A DNA stretch of 64,000 nt from assembly GCA_963971575.1 (NCBI GenBank), contig OZ020617.1, positions 41,450,606-41,514,605 on the forward strand, given 5' to 3'. Origin of the DNA: Liopterus haemorrhoidalis. Its lineage: Eukaryota; Arthropoda; Insecta; Coleoptera; Dytiscidae. Positions within the stretch are counted from its first letter, which is position 1; every line of letters starts with the position of its first letter. The notes below the pieces were generated by a model. It was not told the origin of the DNA, searched no databases, and worked only from the letters and a program-made list of their open reading frames with translations. This document shows positions 44,377-55,433 of the stretch, in pieces. The translations under genes and the position numbers were made by a program.

Positions 44377-46633
44377 CAGGGCTGTAACTAGCTTTTACAT
44401 ATTATATAAAGTGATGGCCTAAAAAAAAGGTCCTCACTTCTAAAATATAAGTAATGACAACAAAAAAATCAGCTGTGGCCACCAGAGGACCCACCGTCAT
44501 CACAAAGTACTTGTTTAATTTATGCTGCTTTATCAAAAAATGTCTCAAATAAAAGTTGTTAGTTATTGCTTTAATAGCAACTTTTGTTAAATAAATTGTT
44601 TCGAAATATTTCTGTGTTATGAAATATTAGCAAAAATCTTAAAACCGACACAAGTAAACTCCCATTTTTAGTTAACCGATTTTGACCAAAAGTTGAGCAA
44701 CTCGTGCCATTGTTGTCAAAAGCTTAAATACGAAGTTTCATAAAAATCCTTTTAGCCGAATTTGCTCTGCACGTGTACACGGACCGACAGACAGAAAGAC
44801 ACACAGACCGACAGACATCATGCGAAAAAAATCAGCTGTGGCCACCACAGGACCGACCGCCATCACAAATTACTTGTATAAAATACATTCTAGCAGCAGA
44901 GTAGAAATAACTTGGCCTAATATTTTCTATATTATTTATCATGACCATGGAAATGTAATATAAATATTCGCAAAAATCTTAAAATCGACACGAATAAACT
45001 CCCATGGTGGATCGAAACAACGATATTGGGGGGGGGGGTTGTTTTATGAAATACGTGTGGGTATAACCATGGATTACTATCCTTTTTATCATGGAATGCT
45101 ACTTTTGTATTTTATAAGGAAACGCCATATTGTCAGTAAAAATAATATTTTTCAATTAATATTTATAAAATGTCATTTTTTAAACAAATCTTAGGAAGTA
45201 ACTAACCCTATTACTCCTCCTTGCATCTGCCATTGGGTGCAAATGAGTCAAGTTTTGTTTATCTTATGTTTTTGATTTTCTTATTTATATCCTAAAACTT
45301 ATGTGTACAACATATAAATAATTTATATTCTGCGTCCTACCTACAATTAATATTTTATTTCATGCCTTGTTAACTATTCAAAATTATCTATTTCCTCTTT
45401 CAAGGTTTTCTTAATTAAGAGGGAAAATATCAAAGTTAATAAGCAAGTGTAAAATGTTGAAAAATTAGAACAGGTGCTTTTTTTAATTGAGGATTTTTGC
45501 GAAATATGACCTGGTTCGATTAGTCATGGAATTTGATTCCTGAAAATAACCAGGAAAAGTCTGAAGCACTCTGTTTTCATCAATTTAGATATACGATCAG
45601 ATAAAGAAAAATCAATACACAAATATAACTAAAAACTTTCTTGTGTTTTTGGTTGTGATTTCATGTTTGTCTTTACAAAATAATATTATTTACCACAGTT
45701 AAATATTTACTTAGCTAAATATTGTGAATATTATGGGTAGTTATAGTTTTTTTATTTAGAGAATGAGACAGATATTTTGCGCACTACTGAATTACGTCAC
45801 AGGTTAATTGCGTAGAAAAGATATTTTTGAAAATTATAGAATTATAGTAGAGTTAAAAAACATAATTATCCTTTATTTTTACTTATTACCATATGCTAGT
45901 AGGCAGTGCCGTCACAAGGCAGTGGCCCAGATTGAAGGGGGGGGGGGGGGTCGGAAAGGAAAATATTCGCATAATAATTGTATTGACATCTGACACTACC
46001 GATAGAGGCGCCACTGCATTTTACATCATGGCTGACTTTGGTAGGATATTTTTGACAGGTTCAATGGTATCTTCATGTGATATTTATTGAAACACACGGG
46101 AACACACTCTAAAATGGTCTTTAACTGTCTTTCCACTTCTAAGAACATATCCCCATGCTTGTCTTCTATCCAGAACTACACGTGCGTGGTGGTGCACGTA
46201 AATTCAGAAACACGTTTTTTTTTGCCACGTTTCGGAACACGATGAAAACTTAGGTCTCTATCACGACCTACTTTTGCATTGCAAAGATAAACACAACAAT
46301 TCACGTTGCATTTAATTTTTTCTTGCAATTTTAAAGACATTTTTTTAAAAACTTGCTATGAAAATAACAGTAAACAATCTCGACTATCCTACAACCGTCA
46401 GTTTCTCAAAATCTCACTAGAGGCGCTTCAGTTATTGTCAGTTGACAATTGTATTTGAGTGAGGACCTTTTTTTTATGTCATCACCTCTAGAATTTTAGA
46501 TTTTCGGTCATCACTTATATTTTAGAAGTGAAGACTTTTTTTGTTTTTAAGACATCACTTGTATTATATTGTGTTTAGGGGGCCCATTTATAAAATCTTG
46601 CCCAGGGCCCGAAAAAAACTAATTACGACCCTC
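44377..46633. mobile_element. 2.26-kb hAT-type element with repeat-bearing ends
   Basis: Left CAGGGCTGTAACTAGCTTTT and the right-end complement GAGGGTCGTAATTAGTTTTT are inverted ends. Candidate duplications CCCCTAGG and CTAGTAGG match at 5 of 8, so this is old or approximate. Both sub-termini carry, in inverted orientation, ~30-bp units TCCTCACTTCTAAAATATAA followed by GT(A)ATGAC and A-runs. The interior has a diverged tandem duplication (44462-44823 and 44824-45180) and a G-run-containing patch at 45939-45952. No transposase recognised. Confidence 0.65.
44462..45180. repeat. Diverged tandem duplication, ~362-bp unit
   Basis: AATCAGCTGTGGCCACCAGA at 44467 recurs at 44829 with four mismatches over ~53 bp. 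CGACAC-A-TAAACTCCCAT recurs at ~44645 and ~44984 in the same order. The units have drifted between these anchors. Confidence 0.7.
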
Positions 46634-46641
46634 CTAGTAGG

Positions 46642-47039
46642 TGCCTTGCAGAAATTTTGTAGCACATTAAATAAAACAATGTTTGTTTAATTTATTGTCA
46701 TATTAAAGTTGAGAGAAGGGTTATACATACATTGTTGCTGTTAATAAGTCAGATATTTCAAGTTCAGTGACGTACTATGTCCCGCAACCGCGAGGGGGTA
46801 CGACAGGTATGTGGTCATCGAATATCTAAATTAATTTTTTTTGTAGTTTGTAGTTTCTTACAAAGTTGAAAAACTTACTAGGGGCCAAAGAAAATTCTAT
46901 GGGTGTGGGGGGTTTTGATAAGATATAAAGATATGCCATTGTTAAAGTTTATAGGTAGCGCTTCACATAACCTCCATATATTCATCTTATTAAAAACTGA
47001 TTTACCAACTGAAAACCAATTTGAAAATTTTCCAAATTT
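46642..47039. other. Intron interior, nothing firm
   Basis: AT-rich with the possible continuation of the outer hAT element at its start. Confidence 0.45.
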
Positions 47040-47360
47040 CTTATAAGTATACTTATAATTTTGATAGCAGGTTAATAACAAGTGAGATATTTCAAATTTT
47101 TTGTTTTAAGACGTCCCTCCATAACTCCCCAAATATTTACCCAATTGAAAAAATACATAGAACAAAACATATTTGTTTTTATTTTAAACAATTTTTGTCA
47201 TATTCATTTTTGCTGATAAGTCGATAATGAGTGAGATAATTCAAGTTTTTTAGTTAGTCCCACACCTGAAAAGAAAATTTTGAGATAACATATAGCCTGT
47301 GTTCGAATCCCGGTCTTGTTCTGCCATCATATCAAATTTGGTGAAAATGTGTTCATTTTT
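47040..47360 (+). repeat. Family B, copy 3
   Basis: AAGACGTCCCTCCATAACTC, CCCAAATATTTACCCAATTG, AAAACATATTTG and TTTTTGCTGATAAGTCGATA lead to ATATAGCCTGTGTTCGAATC, with the B-box-like word at 47301-47310. It aligns with 3540-3800. Confidence 0.7.
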
Positions 47361-47560
47361 GCGCGAATCGCGGACAAAAAGGCAGATTTTTATTTATTTT
47401 TTTTTTTTTGAGAGTCACAATCATTGTAAACGTGTAAAAACGATGACCGCAGAACGGGATAGGGGGCACTTAATTCCCCCCGAAGTCTCCACTTTTAAGG
47501 ATTTTAAAACAAACCTTTATACTTTTTTTCTTCTCAAACGATAATTACGGGCCCGATGAC

Positions 47561-47916
47561 CAGGGCCGTAACGAGAATATTAAGCGCCGATGGCAAGTGT
47601 CCAAGTTGCGCCCTTTCGAATATTTTGGCTTCCCAATCCGAATGAAATTACAGTTTATGCTGGACGTACAGTATATTTTATTCAAGTTTGCTCACCTGCA
47701 AAAAATACAGGTGATGAGCAAAAAAGGTCTTCATATCTCCAACATACAAGTAATGAAAAAAAAAATGTCCTTACCTCCAACATACAAGTGATGAGCAAAA
47801 AAAAAGGACCTCACCTCTGATGACATAAAAAAGGACAGCAACTAAAAATTTTGCGCCCTCAACACAGATGCGCCGGTGGCAGGCGCCTCTTTTGCCACGC
47901 CCTTACTACGGGCCTG
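47561..47916. mobile_element. hAT-type MITE with minisatellite interior
   Basis: CAGGGCCGTAACGAGAAT at the left and TTACTACGGGCCTG at the right are inverted ends. CCGATGAC is duplicated exactly (47553-47560, 47917-47924). The interior has about four ~36-bp units (47690-47845). The insertion limits are confirmed by the empty family D copy at 38621. Confidence 0.92.
47690..47845. repeat. Minisatellite, ~36-bp unit
   Basis: Units read TCCAACATACAAGTGATGAG then CAAAAAAGG-CCTCACC with variation in the A-run. The same unit type, diverged, occurs at 44398-44465 and inverted at 46455-46570. Confidence 0.8.
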
Positions 47917-48095
47917 CCGATGACAGATAAAAAATGCGCGTAAATAGAAATTGTGCTTTATTTTTTCTGTAATATATATGTTTGAGTGACGTGTTCATTT
48001 TCTATGACAGCTAACTACGTAAACAAAGTATGCAGTCAAATCGGGTTTGGCTCAGACCTATAAACACTATAAATTCAATTATTATTATGTCAACT

Positions 48096-48770
48096 ATGGC
48101 GGATGATTGTTTATCCGGTTTGAGTACTTTACGTGTGCACAAGAAAAATTTACCTTCAGTTTTTAATTAAATAGTGTTCTGTATTTATGAAAGTTTATTT
48201 AAAAGTAAATTACGAAAATATTCCTTCTTATTTTGCCCACCATTGAAAAAAATTCTGTGGGCGCCCATGGAAATTATGTATAAGGACGAAAAATAAAACA
48301 TAACAGATATAGCCTCTAATATTATATATTTTTTATTACGAATATACTATCAAAATTTTAAAATTACATTTCGTAACAAACAAAACTGTTTTATCATCGT
48401 TTACAAGGTAACTTACGATGCGTATTTAAATATCATTGTTATGCATAGTCACGTAAAAAAGGTGATTTATTTGAGGTTAGGTTAAACATACTTGACCCTT
48501 TAATAGGCGCTAAAATTAGCTCAGTTAATTCATGATAAGAAGCCATTGAAAGGCGATTATAAACAGAATAGTGTATTTATATTTAACACTTACGATAAAA
48601 GGGTTAGTTTAGGTTAATGTAAGTGATTGAGAATTTAATTTCAATTTTAGTATGAGTCAAATCTAAATACGAATTTGTAATAATAGATTGAGGTATCATT
48701 GATTTAATATCGTGCCTAGAAAGAGAATTTAAATTGTAGTTTATTTAAAATATGTTCCCAGCATACGAGG
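48096..48770. other. Intron interior, nothing recognised
   Basis: AT-rich sequence between family D and the mariner remnant. Confidence 0.5.
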
Positions 48771-48931
48771 GCGGTTGAAAGGTAATCGGATGGCGTCACC
48801 AATAGCAAATCAATCTTGTTTTTCGTAAATCCTAACCTTCAAATGACTACTGTAAAATTTTCAATCAGCTGATTCATTTAGTTTGTGTTTGATCGTCATT
48901 GAAAACGAACAGTTTTTGCATTTTTACAAAA

Positions 48932-49905
48932 ATGAATAAAATCCAATATCGTGCAGTGATTTGATACTTGTTTTTGAAAAAGAAAACAAACAATGAGATC
49001 AATACCGAATTGAACGATGTTTATTGGGACTCTGCTCCTTCGATATCAACAATTAAATATTGGACAGCCGAATTTAAACGCGATCCTAAGAGCATTTTTG
49101 ATGATGAGCGTCCAAGCCGTTGAAAAGAGGTCACCACGCCAGAATTGGTCGATAAAATCCATGCAATGATAATCGATGATCGACGAGTGACTAAGCGCGA
49201 GATAGCTGAGGCTGTGGGTATCTCATCCGAACGGGTGCTCAACATTTTACATGAATATTTGGGGATGAGAAAGCTCTCTGCTAGATGGGTGCCGCATTTG
49301 CTCTCAGTCAACAACAAACGCAATCGTCTGACCATTTCGAAGATGTTTGGTGATGTTCAACCGCGATAAGAAGGACTTATAGCGCCGTTTCGTAACCGTG
49401 GACGAAACATGGATCCATTACAACACACCAGAGACAAAAGAGCAGCCGGTACAGTTTACTTCTCCTGGAGAATCGAAGCCGAAGAACGCCAAGGTGGGTC
49501 TGTCGGCCAACAAAGTCATGGCCACAGTTTTTTGGGATACGCACGGTATCATTCACATCGACTACCTGTAAAAGAGCAACACGATCACGAGCGTATATTA
49601 TGCAGAGCTGGACCGATTTGAAGACAAAGCGTCCGCATTTGGCGAAGAAAAAAGTGCTGTTCCACCAGGACAACGCACAAAAAGTGTTGATCCACAAGTG
49701 CGCAGTCGCAATGGCAAAACACCATGAATTGCGCTACGAATTGGTTCCTCATCCACCATATTCGTCAGATTTGCCCCCCTGCGACTATTATTTATTTCCA
49801 AACTTGAATAAATAATTCGGTGGTAAGATATTCGGGTCGAATATGGAAGTCATCGCTGAAATAGAGGCCAAATGTGGAGACAAAAAGGTAGAAGTAAGAT
49901 AAAGA
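48932..49905 (+). pseudogene. Mariner transposase pseudogene
   Basis: The ATG at 48932 begins MNKIQYRAVI and is quickly interrupted by stops. Followable blocks, in at least three frames, are the helix-turn-helix region (DRRVTKREIAEAVGISSERV, 49183 on), LSARWVPHLL, the first catalytic Asp in VDETWIHYNTPETKEQ (49398 on), the second in FHQDNA (49661 on) and the third in PYSSDLPPCDYYLFPNL (49758-49805). Order and motifs are those of mariner (DDD) transposases, which cut and paste at TA. Multiple frameshifts make it dead. A possible left end, CGAGGGCGGTTGAAAGGTAA at 48767, has no partner found. Confidence 0.9.
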
Positions 49906-50142
49906 TCATTTCGGTGTTTTAATCCAAATTACGAGTTGTAACACCGCCCAATCAATATTGTTTTAAGGTTGTGAATCTTAGAAAATAACTTGTGAAATAA
50001 AAGATAAAAGCTAAACGTGTTTAACGTGATTAACAAATGTCAGCGACATAATGAAATACCTATCTTTTTGTTTTATCTAAACAACCTAAGCAATATTTTA
50101 TTATGGACATAACCACCTAGACTATAGGTTGTTAAATTTTTT

Positions 50143-50342
50143 AGGTCCTAGAGAATTTGAAATACGACCTCATTAGTGGTGGTAGATTCACCACAATTTC
50201 AGAAAGAGTTGCCAGTAGTCGATTGGAAAACTCTAGAGTCCTTGAGGCAAAGGGAAACGAGAAACTACCTGGATGCCAATGCGTGACTTATCGTCCTTGG
50301 GCTAGGCTTCAAACTTCATTATTTTGTGCATTTTTTAGATAA
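50143..50342 (+). other. Unexplained open stretch with acceptor-like start
   Basis: TTTTTTAG ends at 50142. From 50143 the frame is open for 65 codons (VLENLKYDLISGGRFTTISE, then RVASSRLENSRVLEAKGNEK and LPGCQCVTYRPWARLQTS) with balanced composition, unlike the AT-rich surroundings. There is no convincing donor at its end (GTGACT at 50282 is weak) and no family was recognised. It may be a cassette exon, a processed fragment or a transposon remnant. Confidence 0.3.
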
Positions 50343-50989
50343 CTTAAGCCAGATAAAATCAAATAATTCCCGGTTTTATTGCAAATTTTTCAATTTCCAC
50401 CCTTAATTAACTTGTGCACGAAATTTTTGGTTTGCTAACACGCAATTATGTCATTAAAAATTAGATGCTACCCTTGTGCCAGTTATTTTACGACCCCTAA
50501 ATTCCGTTCAATAGTATATTATGCGAAGTATGCCCTACTTCTGAGTCATTGCATTTGTCTTGTTATTTTTTAGACAGTATTTCATAGTATATATCACTTT
50601 GTCTTTTCTAAAAATAAACATAAAATGAAATGATTTATATTTGTTTGTTTATATTTCTTTTGAACTGAGAAGAATTTGTTATGAAAATAAACTTTAAGAA
50701 AATTCGGTAACTCCTTTGCAGAAGTGTCGTATTTAATGATGTTTGGAGAGATTTTATTTTCATTTATCGCTTGATATACTAGCGGTCTTCATGGGCTAGC
50801 ATGTTACAACTCCCTGCTAATTTTTACGACTGAATCCTCTAAATTATTTAATTCGGTCCGTCCATCTTTTTCAACCATCGCCGGTCGACATCTTTCTCTT
50901 GTACCACTAGCCGTTCTCTTTTCGTTGTTGTATATTAGCTTCGTTCGCAATTTATAACAAGGTACCAACTTATAGAGAAGAACTTCATG
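50343..50989. other. Intron interior
   Basis: AT-rich. The minus strand of 50804-51022 is open with a charged C-terminal half (GTRERCRPAMVEKDGRTELN), possibly a repeat-derived frame; not recognised. Confidence 0.45.
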
Positions 50990-51742
50990 TAGGGTTGCAT
51001 CGATTAACCAGCAGATAATCATCAGCCATATCGGTCATTTTGCCAATTAATTGTTAGGCACGTATGCTCGCGCAAGTAATCTATGGGTGACGGAGAAATT
51101 AAAAAACCATTGCATTTAATAAGTATATAAAATAAATATATAAAAGAAACATTTTAAACTGCACAATATCAGACCAATTCTGTAACTCAGTTACTATGAT
51201 AATAGTAACTAAATGTGTCACTATGAGCAAGGTCAGTTACTATCATGAATGAAAGTCATTATACTTTTTATAATATTTTATCCTGTAGTAACGTTATTAC
51301 ACAGTAACTTTTTACAGAATTGATCTGAGTAATTTAGAAATGGACTAATATGTCATAAATATTTTTTTCGGTTAATTTTTTTTCGTTTATCACATCTTGG
51401 TCATGTGATGAAAAATAAAATCGTAGGACGCCCATAAAAGAAATCTTTTAATTTAAAACACAATCTTGCGAAATATTTTCTGTATGTATTTCTGTTTAAT
51501 CGTAAAAAATGTAAGTGTCATGATAAAACATCATTCTATGATTAAAAAATTTCAGTTTACTCTTTAGTTATGTTCAAGTTTATTTAAATTTATGCAGCAA
51601 TAAATCATACAATTGTACAAACCATACATTCAGAGGTACTATACAGTTGCTAGCCGGCAGAATACATATACATTATAAATAATCGGCCAGTTTGTTTATC
51701 GTAATCGACCAATGTGTTTATCGGTACAGCCAAGGAGAATGA
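50990..51742. repeat. Possible inverted-end element; end shared with 54187-54350
   Basis: TAGGGTTGCATCGATTAACC at 50992 is roughly complementary to TTATCGGTACAGCC near 51720. The right part (AATAAATCATACAATTGTAC, AATAATCGGCCAGTTTGTTT) is repeated in the same orientation at 54187-54350, whose end TTATCGGTACAACCCTA pairs better. Limits uncertain. Confidence 0.45.
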
Positions 51743-52320
51743 AAGTTCCATCTGTTCCAAAGAACTTTTTTCTATGAGTTCCATTATAAGCCGGGAAGCT
51801 TAGATTAGTTAACCAGGCTACCAAAAGATGGCAAGAACTACGGAAAATACTTGAAAAATAAAATAAAATAAAAATACTTGTCATTTTAGTTGACATCTAT
51901 GGTTATCATGGTTATCTATGGTTGAAAGTCGTTCCCTTATTTTACAAAATATTTGTAGACTGTATTATTAGTAATAATAATATATAATATAAAACAAATA
52001 ATAAGCAATGAAACAAAATTAGCCAATACACACAGTAAGAAAGGTGCATGTTATGGGTTTAAAGGTGGTTATTGCAAAAAAGGTAAAAAAGACATTATTT
52101 GAAAATGCCAGATCTAGGAAGATTAAGATATTTATGTAAACACCTATATTGATTTTTTTTCCTGGTTATTTATATGTCTGAGTAAAACTCTTATTATGAC
52201 TGCAAATAGGATAATATTAATATCGATGTAATAGATATTTTAATATATACATATAGGCTATTCCAAATATTTAGGCGGAACTACATACACCGGCAAATTT
52301 AAATGAACAGACATAAAAAT
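51743..52320. other. Intron interior, nothing recognised
   Basis: AT-rich; possible left end of the Tc1-like fragment near 52260 but no mirror found. Confidence 0.45.
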
Positions 52321-52632
52321 CTAATTATTTTCCCTGTAGTGTACATATTGTTGATATCTCTCAGGTAATCTTCTAGTACGATGTTTTTTGGAATAGTGTT
52401 CAATCGGGTTGAGGTCAGGGGAGCACGCTGGCCAACCCATTGTTGTTAGTCCCACTTGATTTAAAAAGTCTGTTACACAGTGGGCAACGTGTGGGCGCGC
52501 ATTATCCTGCATTAGGGTGAAAATTTCTCCGATATATGGGGCAAAAGGTACAACATAGTCTTGAAGAATATCTTTGATGTACCTATCTGCAGTTAACGCT
52601 CCGCCACTAACTCTGTGCGAGCTCCCAAACAT
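52321..52632 (-). pseudogene. Tc1-like transposase C-terminal fragment
   Basis: The minus-strand translation includes GALTADRYIKDILQDYVVPF, the second catalytic Asp in FTLMQDNARPHVAHCV, and the catalytic Glu in WPACSPDLNPIEH. This D-to-E spacing and the PDLNPIEH signature define Tc1-like DDE transposases. The N-terminal DNA-binding domains and first Asp are missing, and the reading after IEHYSKKHRT diverges, so it is a truncated, inactive copy. Confidence 0.9.
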
Positions 52633-52764
52633 ATTCCAAAAGCTGCTCCTTAAGGAAAATATCCTTTCGCTAGATTTTTTTTTTTTTTAGTTCAAGTTTT
52701 TTAAAAATAATTATAGTTGAAATATATTTAAAATATACTTCTATATTGAAAATAAGTAACTTTT

Positions 52765-52870
52765 CTAAAATTCGGGACAATTCGGGACAAATATTGCTTC
52801 TGAAAAAAATCGGGAAGCACGGCGGAAATTCAGGACTGTCCCGGGTAATTCGGGCCGTATGGTCACCTTA
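52765..52870. repeat. hAT-like terminal fragment
   Basis: GGACTGTCCCGGGTAATTCG followed by GGCCGTATGGTCACCTTA is the complement of a TAAGGTGACCATACGGCCCG-type end, common among animal hAT elements. No left end or duplication was found. Confidence 0.5.
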
Positions 52871-54186
52871 ACTATCCGTCATCCCGCAATATCGTTTAGG
52901 CTGGATAATCGAGCTTCTACATATATCTACTTGTTTCTATCAAAATTGTTATTGGTTTCCAAATTTTTATTTACTCAATTTTGAAAACATTTTTTTATTC
53001 ACTCATTTTTTATTTGACATTAATTTATTTCAGCAAATTTAAAATATGATAATTTATTATATGTTTGTTGAGTTCAGGTTACTAGGTAATCTCTAAAAAT
53101 AAATATTTTTTCATTATATAATTTACAAATTTTATATTTGCAAGATTTAATCATCAACAATAATAAAAACAATTCTAAGTAATTCATTATAAATACAAAT
53201 ATTTTATTTATTTTACAATTAAGATATTTTAAAAAGGAAATGAATTAAAGATTTTTAAGCACTAAAAAAATGATTCTAATAAATTAAAATCAAAAGAAAC
53301 CCTCCAAATTGTTGGGTAACTTAAGAATGTACTTTGACCTAAATATTTCAACAATTTTAACGTATTTCAAAATATAAAACTAAGATAAAGTGTTATTTTT
53401 CAACACAGGCATTGATTAATTCTTAAAATTTTTGGCTTGCTCAAACACTTAATTTTTTGATCTTTGAAATGATTGAGAGGAATACGACTTGATATGGCAA
53501 TTATCATGTATTAGTTGATTTCGTTGTGTTTGCTTTGTTAAGTTATTTGTTTAAAATTTTATACAGGTTTTCTAATTCGATTTTCTTTACACCGGTGATT
53601 TTTCAGAGAAGAGCAGCGTGTTTTTGTGAAATTTTGTTTCAAATTTTGAAAGACGGCGAGAGAAACACATGAACTTTTAAAAACAGATTTGTAGAAGATG
53701 TTTGAGTCGAACTTAGTGTTTTAAGTGGTTCGGGAGTTTTAAAAATGATTGGAATTGAATCATAGGTTATTAGATATCGGGAAGATCTTCAATTACTAAA
53801 ACAGACGAAAGGTTAATCAAGATTCTCGAATTAATCCTTATCAATCGACGATTGACTGTTCTTTGGTTCATATCTACGTTTCAGAAAAAGTAGGAATATT
53901 ATACAGGTATTGTCAAGACATTTTGACGTATATCGACAGTAGTTGACGACAGGGTACTCATGGACAGCCTGATACCTTTCCTGAGGGAATCAAACTTACT
54001 GTTTTATGTCTGAAGTAACCTTCTTTTAATGTGTCGAATATCAAATAAAATGAGAATTTTCTGAAAAAACCTTATCTCAATCCTCATTTTTTTTTTATAA
54101 AATCATGAAAGTTTTAAACATGAGTGGATCGCACAAAATGCTGTCGCGGGTCGCATTGTTCCAGGGACCATAGTTTGCCCATCTCT
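52871..54186. other. Intron interior
   Basis: AT-rich. AGTTTGCCCATCTCTGG at 54172 looks like another hAT right end. No gene recognised. Confidence 0.5.
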
Positions 54187-54350
54187 GGTATATAACAATA
54201 AATCATGCAATCATATAAACCGTACAGTCAGAGGTCGCTAACGTATCGACATGTATCGCTAACTGGTAGATTCCATAAATATTATAAATAATCTGCAGCC
54301 GATTAATTGATAATCGGTAATCGGCCAATTTGCTTATCGGTACAACCCTA
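54187..54350. repeat. Second copy of the 51.6-kb repeat
   Basis: CAATAAATCATGCAATCATA, ATTATAAATAATCTGCAGCC, GATAATCGGTAATCGGCCAA and TTATCGGTACAACCCTA align with 51595-51735. Confidence 0.6.
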
Positions 54351-54739
54351 TGATGGATATTCAATATTTTTATCTTTATAGATGTTTGTGTTGTTAATTC
54401 TCGTGTTTTTATTCGAATATTTATCTTGGTCGCCGTTATTAACCTTCAGCCAATCTCACAACATGGCCATTTAATTTCCATTTCAGTCATTCTGTTTTTA
54501 CTTACACGAAATAGATGATTGTTCACTATTATTTACTCTTATAAAATGCTATACCTTGTTATTGTCTAATGGGGTTACGAACCTAATCGCCTGACACAGG
54601 GTAGCACGTAAAACATTTTATTATACCCTATATAACAACTAAATTAAAGGTTGGTGACCCTTCGAGACAATATGATACTTGTTATTGTATTTATGTCGTA
54701 ATTTGTAGACTAATCGATTGTTTTGTTTTTTTTTTGCAG

Positions 54740-54867
54740 AGACTGGTGGAGCAAATGAAACCTCGTCCGTTCAAAACATTCAGACAAGAATTGTACAAGA
54801 ACGTTAGCTCTACTGAACATACTTCTTCGTCTATTTCTACGACGCAAACGCACTACACACAGTCACA
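54740..54867 (+). CDS. shot: shot exon: Ser/Thr-rich linker before plakin repeats
   Basis: A strong acceptor, a run of T then GCAG ending at 54739, and a consensus donor GTAAGT at 54868. It has 42 codons plus two bases. It reads RLVEQMKPRPFKTFRQELYK followed by a Ser/Thr/Gln-rich tail (SSTEHTSSSISTTQTHYTQS). It continues the frame from 18775 (phase 0) and splits a Gln codon with 56429. The tail looks disordered and could be phosphorylated, which is inference from composition only. This exon is the probable branch point of isoforms: it can splice into the plakin-repeat exon at 56429 or, as in fly shot, to rod exons beyond the window. Confidence 0.9.
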
Positions 54868-55433
54868 GTAAGTACAATTTTATTTTTCAGTGAAGCAATA
54901 ATCGTGAATATTTAATTGGACCACTCTATGACGTTTTTATTTGATACCACTCTATTATGGATATATGATGGCCTTTTCAAAATTAAGTTTAAAGATTTTT
55001 TCACGATATAAAAAGTACACCAAAAATATCTGAGATATATGTATAAGTGATCTACAAAATCAGAGAATTTACGTCATCTATAAAAGTTACTAAAACAATT
55101 ACGTTACTTTCAAGTGCGTTTACATTTTATTTTTTTGTAAATACAGCACACTCTAACATGTTTTACATGCACAGTTTAATTATGAACACAAAATCCAAAG
55201 CTTTAAAAATAGTCAATCTGACACATATAATTAAATATGGCTGAATACTGAATCGTCATGTAAACAATTAATATATCAGTACTGTCAACAGCAGTAGACT
55301 GTGCAAGGTCTAGAAAGTATGGGGGTGCTCAAACAATTCCAATTTGAAACTGGTAACAGTTCTCGCGTTTTTTGCTTATTCTGACCTAGCATTATCGTGA
55401 AGAAAGAACAGTATTCGACAACTATCCAAGCTT
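54868..55433. other. Intron after the linker exon
   Basis: AT-rich, no feature recognised besides the consensus donor at its start. Confidence 0.55.

Larger units (their letters stand above)
47536..48092 (+). repeat. Family D copy interrupted by a hAT insertion
   Basis: AAACGATAATTACGGGCCCG before and AGATAAAAAATGCGCGTAAA after the insertion join to match 38621-38830, ending TTCAATTATTATTATGTC. Confidence 0.8.
18776..54739 (+). other. shot: 36-kb transposon-filled intron of shot
   Basis: It begins with the consensus donor GTAAGT and ends with a pyrimidine tract and CAG. The flanking exons are phase-compatible (both phase 0 here), so it is a single intron unless cassette exons lie inside. 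At least fifteen dated or nested repeat insertions are listed separately. Alternative promoters or cassette exons known from shot in other insects could lie here but were not recognised. Confidence 0.85.

Noticed and set aside
47690..47845. CRISPR-like array
   Set aside because: Repeats are contiguous minisatellite units with variable A-runs, no unique spacers, inside a hAT-type element in a eukaryotic intron.
50804..51022. 72-codon minus-strand frame with a charged tail
   Set aside because: No recognised family; overlaps a likely repeat end; insufficient for a gene call.
54864..54873. Alternative donor at CAG|TAAGTA after the linker exon
   Set aside because: The GT at 54868 gives a consensus GTAAGT and keeps frame with 56429; the alternative lacks GT.
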